A stretch of 38,300 nucleotides of DNA, from the NCBI GenBank assembly GCA_003556605.1, contig PWQX01000097.1, positions 1-38,300 of the forward strand, written 5' to 3'. Origin of the DNA: Spirochaetaceae bacterium (lineage in GTDB: Bacteria; Spirochaetota; Spirochaetia; DSM-27196; SLAA01). The first letter of the stretch is position 1. Every line of letters starts with the position of its first letter. Shown here piece by piece: positions 34,873 through 38,300 of the stretch. A model generated the notes under the pieces. It ran no database searches. It saw only the letters and a list, made by a program, of their open reading frames with translations, and was not told the origin of the DNA. A program made the translations under genes and the position numbers.

Positions 34873-35652
34873 ATGCAAAACCACGATAACCAAGCGGCCG
34901 CGGACGCGGCAGTTGTGCCCACCGCGGCAGATACCCCGGACGCTTTTGACGCCGTTTCCGCCGCGCAGCCCGCCGCAGTGGTTCACACCCCAGAGGAGCG
35001 AGATGCCACGATAAGCGAGTCTGACTACCAGGTGCTGGGCGAGATTAGCCGGCGCGAGCAGGTGCGTGAGCCCGAGTCCAAGAACGCGGGGCGCGAAGGC
35101 CGGCTCCGTGACCCCGGGCAGCGCGACTTAGCGCGGGCGGTGGGACTGTCGCTGGGGATGACCAATGCCATCCTAAAGCGCCTTGCGGCGCGGGGTTGGC
35201 TGCTCGTGAAGAAGGTGAACAACCGCAAGCTTGCCTACGCCGTGACGCCGGCCGGCGCAGAGGCGCTCACGCGGCGCAGTTATCGCTACGTTCGCCGCAC
35301 GGTAGGCTACGTGGTGCGCTACAAAGAGGCCGTTAGCGAGTTGATGGCGCGCCTAAGGTCCGACGGCTACAAGCGTGTTATCTTAGTAGGAGAGAGCGAC
35401 TTGAGCTTCATCGTTGAGCATGCCGCCGCCCGGAACAGCTTGGAGCTCGTTGAGCGGCATGCAGGCAAGAAACGCTTAGCCGCGGCCGAGGTGGATAAGC
35501 TCGAGCTCAAAGCGCGGGCGGAGGACTTTGTGCTGTTTTCGGAGAAGCTGGACGAAAAGCGCGTGGCGCGGGCCGACCATGCAGTTCCCGGCGGGGCCCA
35601 GTCGCGACCGGGGTATGCCTATCTGCACGCGGTGCTCGCCGAGGTGACCTAA
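34873..35652 (+). CDS. Winged helix-turn-helix protein of unknown role
   Basis: With the ATG at 34873 this protein has about 259 residues; starts at 34795 or 34747 would lengthen it and none has a good ribosome-binding site. The first 50 residues are Ala/Asp-rich and likely disordered. A MarR-like winged helix follows: YQVLGEISRREQ, DLARAVGLSLGMTNAILKRLAARGWLLVKKVNNRKLAYAVTPAGAEAL. Then comes a helix (RYVRRTVGYVVRYKEAV) and an alpha/beta part (DGYKRVILVGESDLSFIVEHAAARN). The second half could be a sensor or a nucleotide-binding-like domain. It lies near an epimerase and an exporter gene, so regulation of surface polysaccharide is possible but unproven. Confidence 0.72.
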   Translation: MQNHDNQAAADAAVVPTAADTPDAFDAVSAAQPAAVVHTPEERDATISESDYQVLGEISRREQVREPESKNAGREGRLRDPGQRDLARAVGLSLGMTNAILKRLAARGWLLVKKVNNRKLAYAVTPAGAEALTRRSYRYVRRTVGYVVRYKEAVSELMARLRSDGYKRVILVGESDLSFIVEHAAARNSLELVERHAGKKRLAAAEVDKLELKARAEDFVLFSEKLDEKRVARADHAVPGGAQSRPGYAYLHAVLAEVT

Positions 35653-35692
35653 TGCGAGGGGACCTAAGGCTAGGCAACGTGAGGTACCACCA

Positions 35693-36325
35693 GTGACACC
35701 ACGAGAGCTGGAACAGCTATTGTACGAGTTTGCGCGCCAACCGATGAGCGCGGCGCAGATCCACGGGTTTTTCACCGGGCTGCTCTCGGGGCCGGGCGAT
35801 CCCGAGCCGACCGCCTGGGTAGAGGAGCTGCTGCGCGCCGACACGGGACTGGAAGTTCCGCAAAAGGCATTCCGGAGCGAAGAGCAGCTCAAGCGGGTGC
35901 TTCGTGCAATCGTTGAAAGCTACGACTCGGTGGTGCAATCGGTTACCGGCGATGAGCTTACCCTGCCGTTTCGTACCGAGAGCCCAAGCGCCGACGACCG
36001 CTATCAGGCGGCGCGGTGGTGTGAGGCGTTCTGGCGCGGATTCGTGCTTGCAGACGGTGACAGCTTTGTCCGCGACGACGACGACGTACGGCAGGCGATG
36101 ATTATTCCGCTCATTATCCGCGACCCCAAGGACGCGCTGTCGGAGGTTGAGTTCGACGTAGAGCCGAGCGCGGCGGACCTCGCGGAGTTCGTCACGCAGC
36201 AGCTCGCGCAGCTGCCGAAGGTGATCCGCTTAGTCTCAAGCCGGGCGCAGGCGCGCTATATACAGGAGCTCGAGGCCCGCCGCCGACGCGAAGGCAATGG
36301 TGAAGAGTCTAATAGTGATGATTGA
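35693..36325 (+). CDS. UPF0149 (YgfB/YecA) family protein
   Basis: This 210-residue acidic protein starts with GTG, with GAGGT about 8 nt upstream. The N-terminal half shows the UPF0149 pattern SAAQIHGFFTGLLSGPGDP, followed by WVEELL and, later, WCEAFWRGFVLADGD. No SEC-C zinc motif is present at the C-terminus, which instead ends in a charged EARRRREGNGEESNSDD tail. The molecular function of the family is poorly defined. It lies 40 bp after the winged-helix gene. Its end overlaps the convergent outer-membrane gene by 17 bp. Confidence 0.78.
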   Translation: MTPRELEQLLYEFARQPMSAAQIHGFFTGLLSGPGDPEPTAWVEELLRADTGLEVPQKAFRSEEQLKRVLRAIVESYDSVVQSVTGDELTLPFRTESPSADDRYQAARWCEAFWRGFVLADGDSFVRDDDDVRQAMIIPLIIRDPKDALSEVEFDVEPSAADLAEFVTQQLAQLPKVIRLVSSRAQARYIQELEARRRREGNGEESNSDD

Positions 36326-37889
36326 GCCCGAAAAAGATGTCGGTGCGGCCGTCGCCGCGCAGTTGCCCGTCGCCGGCGACCTTTTCCAGGTCCCACCCGA
36401 GTGAACCGCGAATGTAGAACGCCCGAGTAGGCAGCGGAAAAGCAAACAGCTCAAAGCCGCCGCCGTAGCGCATATCCTTCCAGCCGCCTTCATAGGTACC
36501 GGCGCGGCCGGTGTCAAAGAATAGGCTGAAGACGATCTCGCCGATTGGGCGTAGGCGGATGACGCTGACTGCAGCGTCCACATTGGTGTAGAAACCGTAC
36601 TCACCTTTCAGCTGGTCGAACCCGTCCCACGTCTCGCGAATACCGCGCACCTCGTCGGCGAACTGAGCGTCGTCGGCTGCATCGGCGAAACCGGCCGCGC
36701 GACTCGAAAAGCCAAAGGCCGAGACCGTTTCGTGTGCTTCGAGCTCAGCGACTACGTCGATGGTGTCCCAGCCGAAGCGGCCCCCCAAATCGGCCCCGTC
36801 GTAGAAATTGTATTGATACGTGTTGGACAACGAGACCTCGCGACCACGGCGGAAGTTGCCGATCCAGTCTACGCGTCCGGCCGAGAGCGTATGTCGAAAA
36901 CGGGCATCCGGGCCGTATTTGTCGCGGTCAAGCGGCCGGGCAAGTAAGAAACCGTTAAAACGGTAGCGCTGGCGCACGCGCCAGTCCGGACGGTAGGTCA
37001 CATCGCCGAAGGCCGGCAGGGTCCAGGGGGTGCTCACCCGTGTGCCCAGCTGTACCGAGTTCTCAAGCAGGTAGGGGTCGGGATCGGCGGGGAGAAAATA
37101 CGTGTAGCGCTGGCGAGCGCCGAGCGTCCAGTCAAGGTCGAACAACCACGGGAAGGTCCACGCCCAATCGATGCCGGTGTCGATCTCAAGCTCGGTTTCC
37201 TCGTCTTCCAGATCGAACTCTACGTCAAGGCCGGCGAACCAGCGCCAGTCGTACCCGAAGCGCTGAAACGGGTAGGCGATATCGGCGCTGATTGCAACCT
37301 CGCCGTCGGAGAAGTCGGTAGGCCGGTCACTTTCACGGTCTAGGTCGACACTGAGGCGCTCCATGGTACCGAGAAAGTTGTAATCGCGGAGCCGCAGGCT
37401 GAGTAGCAAGCCGTCGTCGGTACTGTAGCGCAGGTAGGGGAGCGCGATGATATTCCAGCTGTCTTGGGTGCGGACGTGCACCGCCACCTCGTGATAACCG
37501 TCTTCCACCTCCTCCGTTTCGTACGTTACGCGAGCGTCGGCGAGGGTCCGTTCGTTGAGCAGGATCTGCTGTTGGTCGGTGAGAAACCCAATCAGCGCTG
37601 CCTCGGTCGCAAACTCGCGACCCACGCGCAGGTCCTCCACCACTGTCTCAAGTGCTATGCGCAGCGTAATGCCGCTGATGTCGTAGTCTATGCTGGTGAT
37701 GCGGTAGCGCTCGGCTGTGATCTCGGCGGCCGGCTCGCTGTGCTGTTGTTCTTCCTGGCTAAACGATAGCGGCGCTGCGGCGAGCATCAGAAGCGTGGCC
37801 ACACACGCCCATGTCACGATTGGACGCAGTAGATTCACCGGTTGAAAACTCCTGTCGGAAGCAATAGCTTTTTTTGTGTGCACGCTCAT
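36309..37889 (-). CDS. Omp85-like outer-membrane beta-barrel with one POTRA-like domain
   Basis: This 526-residue protein has an N-terminal signal (hydrophobic VTWACVATLLMLAAAPLSFS, likely cut before QEEQ). A POTRA-like domain (about 60-145) contains ITLRIALETVVEDLRVGREF, LLNERTLADARVTYE and EVAVHVRTQDSW. The remainder shows alternating aromatic/polar strands (RLSVDLDRES, DWRWFAGLDVEF, VSLSNTYQYNFYDG, AFYIRGSLGW) and a terminal aromatic (LNHHY), as in outer-membrane barrels of the BamA/TamA group. Only one POTRA is visible, so it is unlikely to be BamA itself. Role in transport or protein insertion is inferred. It is transcribed away from the exporter gene. Confidence 0.78.
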   Translation of the reverse strand: MSVHTKKAIASDRSFQPVNLLRPIVTWACVATLLMLAAAPLSFSQEEQQHSEPAAEITAERYRITSIDYDISGITLRIALETVVEDLRVGREFATEAALIGFLTDQQQILLNERTLADARVTYETEEVEDGYHEVAVHVRTQDSWNIIALPYLRYSTDDGLLLSLRLRDYNFLGTMERLSVDLDRESDRPTDFSDGEVAISADIAYPFQRFGYDWRWFAGLDVEFDLEDEETELEIDTGIDWAWTFPWLFDLDWTLGARQRYTYFLPADPDPYLLENSVQLGTRVSTPWTLPAFGDVTYRPDWRVRQRYRFNGFLLARPLDRDKYGPDARFRHTLSAGRVDWIGNFRRGREVSLSNTYQYNFYDGADLGGRFGWDTIDVVAELEAHETVSAFGFSSRAAGFADAADDAQFADEVRGIRETWDGFDQLKGEYGFYTNVDAAVSVIRLRPIGEIVFSLFFDTGRAGTYEGGWKDMRYGGGFELFAFPLPTRAFYIRGSLGWDLEKVAGDGQLRGDGRTDIFFGLNHHY

Positions 37890-37989
37890 CTATTCGACGA
37901 AGCTATCCGGCAAATACATTACGCGCGCAAAAACGTTTCTGCTAAGCATAATCGCATAAAACCCGTTGCGCAAGCGCGAAGGATAATCC

Positions 37990-38300
37990 ATGGCGTTTTC
38001 TGTTTCAAAACAAAGTAGTCTAGAAGAGAAGTACGGCAGCGCCGATCACGGCGTTGTGAGCGGACTGTACAAACTCTGGCGAATATTCCTCCCCCGTGAG
38101 TGCGTAACGCTGGTGTTGTTGCTCGGCATGATTGTTTCGCTCGCGGTGGCCTGTTTCATCATATTCGACAATCTGTACAAGCTTGCGGTCAAGTACGTGC
38201 AGTCGCGGTGGTCACAAATGCGCGGGCACGCGCTTTCAACACGCTTGCTGGAGAGATACCTGGCGCGCCCCTACGTCTTTTTCCTCAACGAAAACAGTTC
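37990..38300 (+). CDS. ABC exporter N-terminus (membrane domain), partial
   Basis: The ATG at 37990 has AGGA 6 nt upstream and opens a frame running off the window (at least 103 codons). It begins with a short polar segment, then YKLWRIFLPRE, a hydrophobic helix (VTLVLLLGMIVSLAVACFIIF), and DNLYKLAVKYVQSRWSQMRGHALSTRLLERYLARPYVFFLNENSS. The last part is typical of type IV ABC exporters of the PglK/MsbA kind, which flip lipid-linked glycans or lipids. The nucleotide-binding domain would lie beyond 38300. Compared with the usual layout, about 60-80 residues between the first helix and the RLLERYL segment seem absent. Confidence 0.75.
   Translation, partial: MAFSVSKQSSLEEKYGSADHGVVSGLYKLWRIFLPRECVTLVLLLGMIVSLAVACFIIFDNLYKLAVKYVQSRWSQMRGHALSTRLLERYLARPYVFFLNENS

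Overview
The window looks like chromosomal DNA from the replication-origin region of a free-living, moderately GC-rich spirochaete (Spirochaetales, Spirochaeta/Treponema-like). This is inferred from the gene set and protein flavour (acidic proteins, DciA-type DUF721 protein, spirochaete-like GyrA/GyrB/DnaN). No database search was run, so the species is not known.

Layout. 1-101 is the 3' end of a group II intron (domains V and VI), abutting a minus-strand tRNA operon (Ser-TGA, Ser-GCT, Arg-GCG; 116-390) that has a near-consensus promoter. mgtE (+) follows. A minus-strand block (2093-7309) then holds an HDAC-family hydrolase, a LysM membrane protein, parB, parA and a CmpB-type membrane protein with a decayed HD-like domain. 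A plus-strand block (7432-10944) holds an amino-acid ABC transporter (binding protein, permease, ATPase) and adenosine deaminase. The minus-strand gyrB-gyrA-yigZ group (10996-16021) carries two near-perfect parS sites, one at each end of yigZ. From 16195 the plus strand runs dnaA, dnaN, recF, dciA-like, rpmH, rnpA, yidC, jag. After a 568-bp gap with DnaA boxes and an AT-rich tract comes the glycine cleavage operon gcvT-gcvH-gcvPA-gcvPB, ending in a strong terminator. A gene-poor 1.5-kb stretch (29179-30681) contains a decayed toxin-antitoxin pair. Then come ahcY-metK (SAM cycle), a UDP-glucuronate-epimerase-like gene, a winged-helix protein, a UPF0149 protein, a convergent Omp85-like outer-membrane barrel, and the start of an ABC exporter cut by the window edge.

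How it fits together. The centre is the replication and segregation module: DnaA, clamp, RecF, DciA-type helicase loader, gyrase, ParA/ParB and parS. Strand polarity switches between gyrB and dnaA, as expected next to oriC. Flanking genes serve central metabolism (glycine/C1, SAM cycle, purine salvage) and the cell envelope.

The most striking observation is an in-frame TAA inside dnaN. It cuts the 366-position clamp gene 60 codons or so before a perfectly conserved, in-frame C-terminus. Other points worth checking are two rival oriC candidates, the parS pair around yigZ, the naturally altered quinolone-determining region of GyrA, a possibly leaderless gcvT, the pseudo-HD membrane protein, and the decayed toxin-antitoxin island.
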